Source: Variovorax sp. OV700 (GTDB lineage Bacteria; Pseudomonadota; Gammaproteobacteria; Burkholderiales; Burkholderiaceae_C). Taken from it: a DNA stretch of 64,000 nt. The stretch lies in contig NZ_FNDR01000002.1 of the NCBI RefSeq assembly GCF_900099805.1, positions 186,001-250,000 on the forward strand. Reading direction: 5' to 3'. Below the pieces are notes generated by a model that did no database searches, had not been told where the DNA came from, and saw nothing but the letters and a program-made list of their open reading frames with translations. This document shows positions 17,128 through 25,319 of the stretch, piece after piece; the first letter of the stretch is position 1; the number at the start of each line of letters is the position of its first letter. The position numbers and the translations under genes are program-made.

Positions 17128-17574
17128 TCACCAGGTCAGCGGTATCGTGAATTTTCCGAGACGCGCGACCTCACCGGCGATGTCCGCAATGGTGCTCCTG
17201 GAGAGCTCTTTTTCGAGCGCATTGCGGGCGCGCGTCAACACTGGTTCAATCGCTTCCAGGATGTTGCCACCCACGGCGCAAGTCTCGCACGGCGGTGTCC
17301 TGTGCAGCGAGAACAGCTCTGTGTCCTCGACCGCCCGATAGACATCGACGAGGCGAATGTGCTCCGGGCGCTTGGCCAGCAAAGCACCGCCGCCTGCACC
17401 GAGCTGCGAGCGCGTGAGGCCGGCTTCTCCAAGGCGCGAGAGCAGTCCGCGGATCACGACGGCGCCGGTATTGGCGGAATAGGCGATGTCCTCGGAACGC
17501 ATCGGCTTGCCGTCGCCGACAGCCAAGGCGGTCAGAACATGGACAGCGACGGCGAAGCGGGTACTGGTCGGCAT
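17128..17574 (-). CDS. Rrf2-family transcriptional regulator
   Basis: 148 residues. The winged helix is RFAVAVHVLTALAVGDGKPMRSEDIAYSA with VVIRGLLSRLGEAGL. The ligand segment PPCETCAVGGN has two cysteines instead of the three of iron-sulfur IscR-like members, so redox sensing by thiols (YwnA-like) is more likely than a [2Fe-2S] cluster. It is adjacent to a reductase gene, which it probably regulates. Confidence 0.92.
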   Translation of the reverse strand: MPTSTRFAVAVHVLTALAVGDGKPMRSEDIAYSANTGAVVIRGLLSRLGEAGLTRSQLGAGGGALLAKRPEHIRLVDVYRAVEDTELFSLHRTPPCETCAVGGNILEAIEPVLTRARNALEKELSRSTIADIAGEVARLGKFTIPLTW

Positions 17575-17586
17575 GATTGATAAATC

Positions 17587-17613
17587 AGTGTGTTGGCGAC
17601 ATTATTACACACT
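17587..17613. promoter_or_regulatory. inverted repeat AGTGTGT-13 bp-ACACACT, candidate Rrf2 operator
   Basis: A perfect 7-bp inverted repeat with a 13-bp spacer starts 12 bp before the Rrf2 start codon. Position and symmetry suggest autoregulation. Confidence 0.45.
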
Positions 17614-17631
17614 TTCATTCACGTGCCGCAA

Positions 17632-17673
17632 CTTCTTAGTGAGCGAGGGAGAAACGAAGTGGTGAGTGCGCGC
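17632..17673 (+). pseudogene. remnant resembling the tail of the MBL-fold gene and the start of the SnoaL-type gene
   Basis: Bases 17647-17673 match 12105-12131 at 26 of 27 positions. Read in frame it gives ...SEGETKW-stop against ...NKGEMKW-stop at the end of the MBL-fold gene, followed by the same GTGGTGAGTGCGCGC start of the SnoaL-type gene. Nothing downstream continues that gene; the opposite-strand isomerase gene ends there instead. It looks like the scar of a second MBL/SnoaL pair or of a rearrangement. Confidence 0.5.
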
Positions 17674-17692
17674 CACCTCACACCGCCCGGGA

Positions 17693-18295
17693 TCAGCCCT
17701 CGCTCTGCAACGATTCGTCCAGGAAGTCCAACCGGTCCTGCCCCCAGAAGAGCTCGCCTTCGAGCACGTAAGAGGGCGAGCCGAAGACACCGGCCGCGAC
17801 GGCGGCATCGGTGTTTCGCACATAGGCCGTTTGCACGGCGGACGTCTCGGCCAAGCGCAGCAGCGTGTCGGCGTCGAGGTTCTGCGAAAGGAGGATCGCC
17901 CGCAGCGTCGATGCGTCCGAAATGTCCTGTTCGTCGCACCACTCGGCCGCCAGGATGGCCTTGTAGAGCGCAGCCACCCGCACGCCCATCGAGTCGGCCG
18001 CAATGACCACGCGCGACGCGAGACCGGCATCCGGGCACATGTACCGGGGTGTAGCGTTGACATGGATGCCGAGGCGCTTGCACCAGCGCTTCAGTTCTGC
18101 AACGCGATAGGCCTGCCGCTCGGGCGCGCGCTTCGGCAGGATCACGCCGCCGGTGCGCGCGTATACGGCGGGAAGATCGACCGGCAGGTAGCGGATCGAA
18201 GCGCCCCGCCGCGCCGCCAGCTGCTCGAGCCGATCCGCACCCAGGTAGGCCCAGTCCGAGTTCATCCAGAAGTAATAGTCGATCGTGCGCGGCAT
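17693..18295 (-). CDS. DsbA-fold 2-hydroxychromene-2-carboxylate isomerase-like protein
   Basis: 200 residues. DYYFWMNSDWAYLGADRLEQLA places a serine at the glutathione site as in HCCA isomerases, and VFGSPSYVLEGELFWGQDRLDFL gives the cis-proline loop and C-terminus of that family. HCCA isomerases act with glutathione in naphthalene-type aromatic breakdown, and related proteins isomerise other ring-cleavage products. It starts 2 bp before the MFS gene ends, so the two are one operon. Confidence 0.88.
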   Translation of the reverse strand: MPRTIDYYFWMNSDWAYLGADRLEQLAARRGASIRYLPVDLPAVYARTGGVILPKRAPERQAYRVAELKRWCKRLGIHVNATPRYMCPDAGLASRVVIAADSMGVRVAALYKAILAAEWCDEQDISDASTLRAILLSQNLDADTLLRLAETSAVQTAYVRNTDAAVAAGVFGSPSYVLEGELFWGQDRLDFLDESLQSEG

Positions 18296-18297
18296 CT

Positions 18298-19641
18298 TCA
18301 GGGCGCCTTTGCCACGAGCGGCGTTGCAACGAGCACCTTGAAGCGTGCGTCACCGTGCATCTTCCACGCGCTGAAGCAGGCCAGCGCACCGAGCCCGCTC
18401 AAATACCAGATCACGTACTGCGGATTTCCATTGCCCTTGCCCAGCAGCCAGGTGGCGACGATCGGCGCGAGGCCACCGCCGATGGCGCCGGAGACCTGCA
18501 CCGCCAGCGAGATGCCGGTATAGCGGACTTCCGCAGGAAACTGGCTCGAGAAGAGGCTGCCTTCCGGTCCGTAGAGCGAGGCATACACCAGGCCCACGGC
18601 AAGCAGCAGCGCGGCATTGATCCAGAAGACCTCGCGTGTGTGAAGGAACGAGAAGAACAGCGGTGCGCACGCGAGGATGCCCACTGTGCCCAGCATGAAC
18701 ACCCATTTCTGGCCGATCTTGTCGCCCAGCCATCCGAAGAAAGGCATCGTGAGCAACGCGGCGGTGGCACCCCAGATGATCGCATCGAGCATGGTGCTGC
18801 GCGGGATGCCGAGAGTCCCGGTGGAATAGGCAAGCGCGAATGTCACCGTGGTGTAGAACCAGGTGACTTCGGCCAGGCGGGCGCCCACGACGATCAGCGT
18901 TTCGCGCGGGTACTTCTTCAGCACCTCGACCACCGGCACCCGCACCTTCTTGCCCACCTGCTCCATGCCCTTGAAGTCCGGCGACTCGGCAACCTTCATG
19001 CGGATGAACCAACCCACGAGCAGCAGCACGACGCTGGCCAGGAACGGAATGCGCCAGCCCCAGGACAGCATGTCCACTTCCGGCAGCTTGGCGACCGCTC
19101 CCATCGCCAGCGAAGACAGGATGAGGCCGGGTGCCACGCCGACTTGCGGCAGGCTTCCGAAGAATCCCTTCTTGCCTTCGGGCGCGTGTTCGACCGCCAT
19201 CAGCACCGCACCGCCCCACTCGCCGCCCACCGCCACGCCCTGCAGGAAGCGCATGCACACCAGCAGCCCTGCGCCCCAGTAGCCAATCTGCTCGTACGAC
19301 GGAATCAGGCCGATCAGGATCGTGGGCACGCCCATGAGCATCAGCGTGATGAGCAGCATCGACTTGCGCCCGACCTTGTCGCCGAAGTGCCCGAAGACGA
19401 TTCCGCCAAGCGGCCGCGCGAAGAAGCCGACGGAATAGGTGGCAAAGGCCGCCATGGTGCCGACGATTGGATCGAAGGCCGGAAAGAAGATCTTGTTGAA
19501 GATCAACGCGGCGGCCGTCCCGTAGAGAAAGAAGTCGTACCACTCGATGGTGGTCCCCATCATGCTTGCGAGGCCGGCCGTCACATAGCGGCGCCTGGCA
19601 CCGGTTTTCTCGCTTGCACCGCTGTTGGTGTGTGTGTTCAT
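18298..19641 (-). CDS. MFS transporter, metabolite:H+ symporter (MHS) family
   Basis: 447 residues with about 12 membrane segments. TTIEWYDFFLYG, RPLGGIVFGHFGDKVGRKSML (the loop 2-3 signature), RFLQGVAVGGEWGGA and QFPAEVRYTGISL are diagnostic of the MHS group (ShiA, KgtP, PcaT). These import organic acids such as shikimate, ketoglutarate or aromatic carboxylates with protons. With the HCCA-type isomerase it probably serves uptake and breakdown of an aromatic acid. The start at 19639-19641 (MNTHTNS) removes a 30-residue extension. Confidence 0.93.
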   Translation of the reverse strand: MNTHTNSGASEKTGARRRYVTAGLASMMGTTIEWYDFFLYGTAAALIFNKIFFPAFDPIVGTMAAFATYSVGFFARPLGGIVFGHFGDKVGRKSMLLITLMLMGVPTILIGLIPSYEQIGYWGAGLLVCMRFLQGVAVGGEWGGAVLMAVEHAPEGKKGFFGSLPQVGVAPGLILSSLAMGAVAKLPEVDMLSWGWRIPFLASVVLLLVGWFIRMKVAESPDFKGMEQVGKKVRVPVVEVLKKYPRETLIVVGARLAEVTWFYTTVTFALAYSTGTLGIPRSTMLDAIIWGATAALLTMPFFGWLGDKIGQKWVFMLGTVGILACAPLFFSFLHTREVFWINAALLLAVGLVYASLYGPEGSLFSSQFPAEVRYTGISLAVQVSGAIGGGLAPIVATWLLGKGNGNPQYVIWYLSGLGALACFSAWKMHGDARFKVLVATPLVAKAP

Positions 19642-19767
19642 GGGGTCACCCGGTAGTGTTGCGGCTGCGTGGGCAGCGTGCTCAAGCCCGCTGCCGTGCA
19701 AAGTATCGCGATGCGGGTCTTCGCGAGCCATGCAGCAGACTGCATAGCACCTATGCGGCCGCGGGCC

Positions 19768-20646
19768 TCAGGCAGAGGCGGCGATGGCGATGGCGGCGTC
19801 GACCAGGTGCTCGACGATCGGCGGCAGCACGCGTCCGGCCTTGACGATGACGACGACCCGCCGGCGCAGCGCGGGCCGGGTGATGGCGACCTTGCGTAGG
19901 CGGTGGTCAACCAGCAGCTTGTCGGGAATCCGGCACGGCAGGATGCAGCACCCGACGCCGGACGACACGATCTCGAGCATGGCGTCGACCGTCTCGGCCT
20001 CGGCCACGATCTGGGGAACCAGCCCGCTGCTGTGCACCATCCGCCGCAGCATGTAGTGGGAAGGAAATGCGACCAGCTTCGGCAGATGCACGGTCAGGTC
20101 GATCTGATCGCCGATGCCGCTGGCCTCCGGCACGAGCAGGCACATGTCGTCATCGAACAGCGGCCGGGAGACCACGCCGGTCGACGCAACCGCCGCGTCG
20201 TAGACGAAGCCGACGTCCGCCCTGCCGCTTTCCACGAACTCCACCACCTCGGGAGAGCTCCGAGCCAGCAGCGAGAGGTTGACGCTTTCGTGCTGGCTGA
20301 CGAAGCGCGCAACAACCTCGCCCATGAAGTAGTAGCTCAGCGTGTGAATCACCGCAAGCCGCACCGTGCCCTGCGTGACGCCATCGTGCACTCGCAATGT
20401 AGCCAGCGCTGTGTCGATGCTGCGGAATGCGCCTTCGGTCTGCTCCTTGAGCTGGCGACCCGCCTCGGTCAGCTCGACGCCTCTTCCGGTTCGCGTGAAC
20501 AGCGGCTTGCCCACGTGGGCTTCGAGGGCCGCGAGCTGCCGGCTCAGACCCGACTGCGTCTGGTCCAGATCTTCAGCGGCCCGCGAAAGCGACCTGAGCT
20601 GTGCGATCTGCAGAAAATAGCGAAGCTGGCGGTCGAAGGTTTCCAT
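19768..20646 (-). CDS. LysR-family transcriptional regulator
   Basis: 292 residues. The helix-turn-helix is FLQIAQLRSLSRAAEDLDQT followed by QSGLSRQLAALEAHVGKPLF, then a substrate-binding domain with GTVRLAVIHTLSYYFM and ADVGFVYDAAV as in CynR/CysB-like members. It lies upstream of and on the same strand as the MHS transporter and isomerase, with a 126-bp gap, and is their likely activator. Confidence 0.92.
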   Translation of the reverse strand: METFDRQLRYFLQIAQLRSLSRAAEDLDQTQSGLSRQLAALEAHVGKPLFTRTGRGVELTEAGRQLKEQTEGAFRSIDTALATLRVHDGVTQGTVRLAVIHTLSYYFMGEVVARFVSQHESVNLSLLARSSPEVVEFVESGRADVGFVYDAAVASTGVVSRPLFDDDMCLLVPEASGIGDQIDLTVHLPKLVAFPSHYMLRRMVHSSGLVPQIVAEAETVDAMLEIVSSGVGCCILPCRIPDKLLVDHRLRKVAITRPALRRRVVVIVKAGRVLPPIVEHLVDAAIAIAASA

Positions 20647-20788
20647 GTGACCTTTGGGTCTGGAACGGAAGCGCCCTCTGATGAGACAGTCGAGCGCGCG
20701 CGCAGCATCCTACGACGCAAGGATCGGGCCCGCCCAGCGACGCGCTACGGTAGCGTCCGGCAAATGGTCTTCGCCGCAGCCGAAAAGA

Positions 20789-23700
20789 CTACGGCCGATC
20801 GCCCTCGACCGGCAGCGCCGCCGCCTGCACGTTGTTGCGGCCCGCCCGCTTGGCCTGATAGAGCTTCTCGTCCGCCTTCCCGACCAGTGCGGCGGCGGTC
20901 GCAGTGCCACCCTGGTAGAACGCCAGGCCGATGCTCGCGGTGATTTCGATCGTTCGCTGCTGCTCGATGACGAAGGGCGCCTGCATCGCCGTCACGAGCT
21001 TTGTCGCCGCGGACACTGCGATGTCGGCATGGGGCAGCCCCTCCATGATCACGGTGAACTCGTCGCCGCCCAGGCGCGCGCGCACATCGCTGGAGCGCAG
21101 GCCTTGCGACAACCTGCTCGAGAAAGCCTTCAGCAGCTCGTCGCCGGTCTGATGGCCGAACTGGTCGTTGATCTGCTTGAAGCCATCGATGTCCAGGTAC
21201 ATCAGCGCCATCAGCGCGCCCGCGCTGCGGCTGCGGTCCATGGCCTCGCCGAGGCGCGCTTCGAAGCCCGCGCGGTTGGCAAGACCGGTGAGCGGATCGA
21301 TCTGCGCCAGGTTCACCAGGCGCTTCTCCTCGAGCTTCTGCCGCGTGATGTCGGTGATCACGGCATGGAAGCCGACGATGGTTTCAGTGTTTGCCGCCGG
21401 CTGCGGGATGTACTGGGCCTCGTAGCAGTTGTAGCTGTCGCTCTGGCTGACTTCGCTCTGGAAGGTGACGACCTCGCCGGCCAGAGCGGCGCGGATGTGC
21501 GGCTTGACGCTCTCGTAGGCCGGGTCGCCCAGGAGTTCATGCACGGTGTGTCCCTGAATCTGGTCGCGAGAGAGTCCGAATTCGCGCTCGTAGGCCAGGT
21601 TGTTGAACCGGTAGCGCTCGTCCGCATCGATGTAGGCCACGCGCATCGGCAGCGCATCGGCCACCGTGCGCAGACGCGCTTCGCTTTCCTGCAGGGCTTC
21701 TTCCGCCTCGTGATGCGCGGTGATGTCGCTGTCCAGCGTATAGAGGCCCATCACCTCGCCCTGCTCGTTGCGCTCCGGAACCAGCGTGGCCTGGATGTCG
21801 CGGCGCCCGCCGGGTCCCGCCACCCGCCGCTCGTAGGTGACCTGGCGCCCACCCAGGGCCGCCCGGATGTACGGCTCCATCTGGGCCCACGCCTCGTCGC
21901 CGTAGAACTCGTGCAGGCTCCGGCCGATCAGCTGCAGAGGCTCGACGCCGAACCAGTCCTGGTAGGCCTTGTTGACGAACCGGAATCGCAGGTCGCGGTC
22001 GAGATAGGAGATCAGTGCCGGCAGGTGGTCCGTCACCATGCGCAAGCGGTGCTCGCTCTCGCGCAGTGCCTGCTCCGCGACCTTGGCCGCCGAGATGTCG
22101 CGCATCAATCCGGAGAAGTACTCCACCTTGCCGTGCTTGTCGCGATGCGCAATCACCATGTGGCTGACCGGGAACTCGCGCCGCTGCGTGTCCCACACCA
22201 TCGACTCGCCCACCCACACGCCGGTGGCGACCGCGGTCGGCACCACCTCGGACCTGAATCTCTCCAGCGTTTGCGGTGGATTGAAGTCGGACACTTTCAG
22301 CGTCTCGATCGGGGCATCGAGGTCCACTCCCGTGCGGCGGCGCGCGGCCGGATTCATGTAGATGAGCCGCCCCTTCGCATCGTTCTGGATGATGAAGTCG
22401 GTCGTCATGTCGAAAATGGCCGTGAGCGTGCGAAGGGCGCGTTCGGCCCGCGTGCGCTCGGTGATGTCGGTCACCGTTCCCACGTGTCCGAGCACGCGGC
22501 CTGCTGCGACCACGGGCCGGCTTCGCAATGCCACCAGCACCTGCGTGCCGTCCTTGCGGTGAAGCCGACGCGTGGCGTTCAGCGGTTCGGCGGCGTTGAC
22601 GAGGCCAATCCAATCCTGGCGAACCTTCTCCCGGATCTCCTCGCGCACGAGCGTGAGCCAGCCCTCTTGCGCGTCCTCCCGCTCGAGCCCGTGGATCGCC
22701 AGATACTCGTCATTCACATAGGTCATGCGGCCGCTGCTGTCGCAACGGAACAATCCCACGGGCGAAGCGTCGGTGACCGCGGCCACCTCCAGACGCTGCT
22801 CACGCAGGTCGGCCATCAACGCATCGAACTCGCGTGCCAGGTCGCCGCGCTCGTCGTTGGCGACGACGTCGAGCTTGACCTGGCTGTCCGGTGAATGGCG
22901 CAGGGTACGGATCGCATTGCTGAGCGCCTCCAGGGGACGCATGAACCAGGCCGTGCCCAGCCAGACCAGCAACGCGCAGCCCAGGCCCAGCCAGAGCAGC
23001 TGAAGCAGCAGGTTTCGCCTCGCCTGTTCCAGGGGCGCGTATGCGGCGCGCGCCGGCACGATCAAGCGCAGATCCCAGTTGGCGCTGCGCACGGTGGCAC
23101 GCGTTGCCAGGTCGCGCTCGGGATTGCCGGCGAAGGCGTCGACGGCTGCGTCGGCAGGCTTGAGCAGCAGCTTCGCATCGGGGTGCATGACGATCCGGGG
23201 CGACTCGCCGCGCGTGACGATCTCGTAGTAGCCACCGCGGCCGACGGTGGCGCGGCTCAGATCGCCGAGCACGTTGGCGCGCTGCAGGTTCAGCGCCGCG
23301 CCCAGCACGCCGATGAGGCGGCCGTCCGGCCCTTCGACGGGCACGGCCATGACCACGGCGGGCTGCTGGCTGCCCTTGGTGAGCAAGGGCGCCGAGATGG
23401 CCGGCTGGCGCAGGTCGCGCACGCGCTTGAAGTAGTCGCGGTCGGCCACGTTCGGCGGCCGGCTCGCGGGTGGGTTGATGGCGACGATGGCGCCGTCCAG
23501 CGTGGCAAGCGCGGCGTTGTCGAACATCGCTCGCAGATCCTTGTCGGCAAGGAAACGCTGCTGCGCCGCGGGATCGTCAAAGCCGCGCTCGCCAAGTTCG
23601 CGGGCTGCACGCGACAGGGCGGCCAGATGAACACCCAGCTTGTAGTCGAGATCGGCCGCGGCGCTCTCGGTCAGTGCCTGCTGCTGCTCGCGCATCAGGT

Positions 23701-23812
23701 CGACATACTCGCTGGACAGGCTCCGGTACTGCCACCCGCCCGTTGCACCCACCAGGGCGAGCACGAGCAAGGTGATCAGCAGCGCTGTCTTCGTTCTCAG
23801 CTTGAGCCGCAC
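20789..23812 (-). CDS. membrane diguanylate cyclase with periplasmic sensor, HAMP and several PAS domains
   Basis: About 1007 residues from the GTG at 23810-23812, which has AAGGAG close upstream; a TTG at 23869 has none. In order: membrane segment (LLITLLVLALVGATGGW), a dCache-like periplasmic domain (NVADRDYFKRVRDLRQPAISAP), a second membrane segment, HAMP, at least four PAS units (EYLAIHGLERED; FIIQNDAKGRLIYMNP; LDRDLRFRFVNKAYQDWFG; IDADERYRFNNLAYEREFG), and GGDEF (DPLTGLANRAGFEARL; ARLGGDEFTVIME). The intact GGDEF indicates cyclic di-GMP synthesis. No EAL domain follows. Confidence 0.93.
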   Translation of the reverse strand: MRLKLRTKTALLITLLVLALVGATGGWQYRSLSSEYVDLMREQQQALTESAAADLDYKLGVHLAALSRAARELGERGFDDPAAQQRFLADKDLRAMFDNAALATLDGAIVAINPPASRPPNVADRDYFKRVRDLRQPAISAPLLTKGSQQPAVVMAVPVEGPDGRLIGVLGAALNLQRANVLGDLSRATVGRGGYYEIVTRGESPRIVMHPDAKLLLKPADAAVDAFAGNPERDLATRATVRSANWDLRLIVPARAAYAPLEQARRNLLLQLLWLGLGCALLVWLGTAWFMRPLEALSNAIRTLRHSPDSQVKLDVVANDERGDLAREFDALMADLREQRLEVAAVTDASPVGLFRCDSSGRMTYVNDEYLAIHGLEREDAQEGWLTLVREEIREKVRQDWIGLVNAAEPLNATRRLHRKDGTQVLVALRSRPVVAAGRVLGHVGTVTDITERTRAERALRTLTAIFDMTTDFIIQNDAKGRLIYMNPAARRRTGVDLDAPIETLKVSDFNPPQTLERFRSEVVPTAVATGVWVGESMVWDTQRREFPVSHMVIAHRDKHGKVEYFSGLMRDISAAKVAEQALRESEHRLRMVTDHLPALISYLDRDLRFRFVNKAYQDWFGVEPLQLIGRSLHEFYGDEAWAQMEPYIRAALGGRQVTYERRVAGPGGRRDIQATLVPERNEQGEVMGLYTLDSDITAHHEAEEALQESEARLRTVADALPMRVAYIDADERYRFNNLAYEREFGLSRDQIQGHTVHELLGDPAYESVKPHIRAALAGEVVTFQSEVSQSDSYNCYEAQYIPQPAANTETIVGFHAVITDITRQKLEEKRLVNLAQIDPLTGLANRAGFEARLGEAMDRSRSAGALMALMYLDIDGFKQINDQFGHQTGDELLKAFSSRLSQGLRSSDVRARLGGDEFTVIMEGLPHADIAVSAATKLVTAMQAPFVIEQQRTIEITASIGLAFYQGGTATAAALVGKADEKLYQAKRAGRNNVQAAALPVEGDRP

Positions 23813-23902
23813 GGGGTCTCCTTCGCCGCCGCGGCAGTGGTTCGGGACTGCATTTTTCGATGATAGCAACGGGCTGCGCAGCGTCCCGTCCGAAGCGCGC
23901 AG

Positions 23903-23936
23903 GCAAAAGAAAAGGCGCCATCGATTGGATGGCGCC
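23903..23936 (-). terminator. rho-independent terminator for the terC-usp genes
   Basis: A perfect 9-bp stem, GGCGCCATC (23914-23922) and GATGGCGCC (23928-23936), has a 5-base loop. On the minus strand it is followed by a TTTTCTTTT run. It lies 93 bp downstream of the universal stress protein stop and just before the GGDEF gene. Confidence 0.85.
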
Positions 23937-24028
23937 CCATTAATACTGATGCATTCGTTGTGCCGGCCCGCGATGGGCGCGGACCGCCGAACGACTGAAT
24001 GCGAGACCGGCCGAGGCCGGTTCCGATA

Positions 24029-24463
24029 TCAGGAGCCGATGACCTGCAGATCGCCGCTCGCACCCAGCAGCTGGCGCACCTGCTGCGCCAGCGAGCCGAA
24101 TATCCGTCCGGCCAGGCCGGGCTCTTCGCGGCCGAAGACGATGCGGTCGCAGCCGAAGTCCCGCGCTGCCGCAACGATGGTCTCGGCGCTGCGCCCGATC
24201 ACCACGGTGCTGTTGCAGGACACGCCCGCCATCGCGAGCAGGTTCTGCGCGAACTGCAGTTCCTCGGCGCCCGTGCTTTGCTGCAGCTCGCGCAATTCTT
24301 GCGCATCGAAGAACATCGCGACGTGGCCGGAGACTACGGGCTGCACCCGCAGCAGCCGGACTGCCGCCGGCTCCTGCTGGCAGATGCGCACGACCTGCTC
24401 GATGGCAGAGCGCGTGCGGGCCGGCTCGGTCGGGTCGATGGGGACCAGAATGCGCCGTCTCAC
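24029..24463 (-). CDS. universal stress protein (UspA family)
   Basis: 144 residues from a GTG start: VRRRILVPIDPTEPARTRSAIEQVV. It has the UspA fold pattern, ending DRIVFGREEPGLAGRIFGSLAQQVRQLL. The ATP-binding GxxGxxxxxxxxGS pattern is altered to GREEPGLAGRIFGS, so nucleotide binding is uncertain. It starts 10 bp after terC and ends before a clear terminator, so it is the second gene of a two-gene operon. Confidence 0.82.
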   Translation of the reverse strand: MRRRILVPIDPTEPARTRSAIEQVVRICQQEPAAVRLLRVQPVVSGHVAMFFDAQELRELQQSTGAEELQFAQNLLAMAGVSCNSTVVIGRSAETIVAAARDFGCDRIVFGREEPGLAGRIFGSLAQQVRQLLGASGDLQVIGS

Positions 24464-24473
24464 GCCGGCACCT

Positions 24474-25184
24474 TCAGGCGGACTGGTTGGCGGCTTCCGG
24501 CTCTTGCTCCGGCTCTTGTTTCCGGCGGCTGGTGAGCCACTTGCCGATGACAACGACGGAGATGGCGCCGATCGCGGGAACGATCTTGTGCAGCGCATGC
24601 TGCTCGGCGGCCCATCCGGCGATGGACGGATCCGACATGGCCATTTCGCCGGCCACCCACCCGAGCAGGGCTGCACCGAGCGTGATGATGATCGGGAAGC
24701 GATCCATGAGCTTCAGGATCAGGGTGCTGCCGAAGATGATCAGCGGAATGCTGATCACGAGGCCGAACACCAGCAGCGGGACGTTGCCCTTGGCAGCGGC
24801 TGCGACGCCGACGACGTTGTCCAGGCTCATGACCAGGTCGGCGATGACGATGGTCTTGATGGCCGCGGCCAGGCTCGAGTGGCCGTCCAGGTTTTCTTCG
24901 CCTTCATCGCCCTTGAGCAGGCCGATGCCGATCCAGAACAGCAGCGCGGCGCCCACCAGCTTAAGGTAGGGAAGCGTCAGCAGGTACACCGCAAAGAAGG
25001 TCAGCACCACGCGCAGCACGATGGCGCCCATGCTGCCGAACAGGATTGCCTTCTTCTGCTGCGCGGGCGGCAGCGAGCGGGAGGCCATCGCAATGACGAC
25101 CGCGTTGTCGCCGCTCAGGACGATGTTGATCAGGATGATCTGCGAAAGGGCAATCCAGAAATCCGGACTGGACAAAAACGACAT
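24474..25184 (-). CDS. TerC-family integral membrane protein
   Basis: 236 residues with about seven membrane segments. The family signatures ILINIVLSGDNAVVIAMA and VIADLVMSLDNVVGVAAA, each with a membrane-buried acid, are intact. AGGAGA precedes the ATG at 25182-25184. TerC proteins are linked to metal handling (manganese efflux in the Alx/MntP-like branch) and tellurite resistance. The upstream region contains a striking 11-bp-phased repeat array, so response-regulator control is likely. Confidence 0.92.
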   Translation of the reverse strand: MSFLSSPDFWIALSQIILINIVLSGDNAVVIAMASRSLPPAQQKKAILFGSMGAIVLRVVLTFFAVYLLTLPYLKLVGAALLFWIGIGLLKGDEGEENLDGHSSLAAAIKTIVIADLVMSLDNVVGVAAAAKGNVPLLVFGLVISIPLIIFGSTLILKLMDRFPIIITLGAALLGWVAGEMAMSDPSIAGWAAEQHALHKIVPAIGAISVVVIGKWLTSRRKQEPEQEPEAANQSA

Positions 25185-25249
25185 GGTGTCTCCTCGAAGT
25201 GGACGCGGAACCAAGTCGGTTCCGTCGTGTCCGAGGCTACGGGCCTGCG

Positions 25250-25310
25250 CTGTCACCTTTCTGCCGCTACGCTGTCAGTAACTTGTCTGCCAGCTGTCAG
25301 CCAGCTTACA
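25250..25310. promoter_or_regulatory. six 11-bp-phased CTGTCA-type hexamers (response-regulator binding array)
   Basis: Hexamers begin at 25250, 25261, 25272, 25283, 25294 and 25305: CTGTCA, CTGCCG, CTGTCA, TTGTCT, CTGTCA, CTTACA. Three are exact and all are exactly 11 bp apart. Such direct repeats one helical turn apart are the binding pattern of OmpR/PhoB-type regulators, and CTGTCA is also the core of the pho box. The array lies between terC and the two-component genes. Confidence 0.7.
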
Positions 25311-25319
25311 GCCGCCCGG

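Noticed and set aside
20654..22894. A 746-codon rightward open frame opposite the GGDEF gene
   Set aside because: Composition is not protein-like and it lies fully antisense to well-supported PAS domains.
23813..23869. TTG at 23869 as the start of the GGDEF protein
   Set aside because: It has no ribosome binding site, while the GTG at 23812 has AAGGAG and leads directly into the membrane segment.
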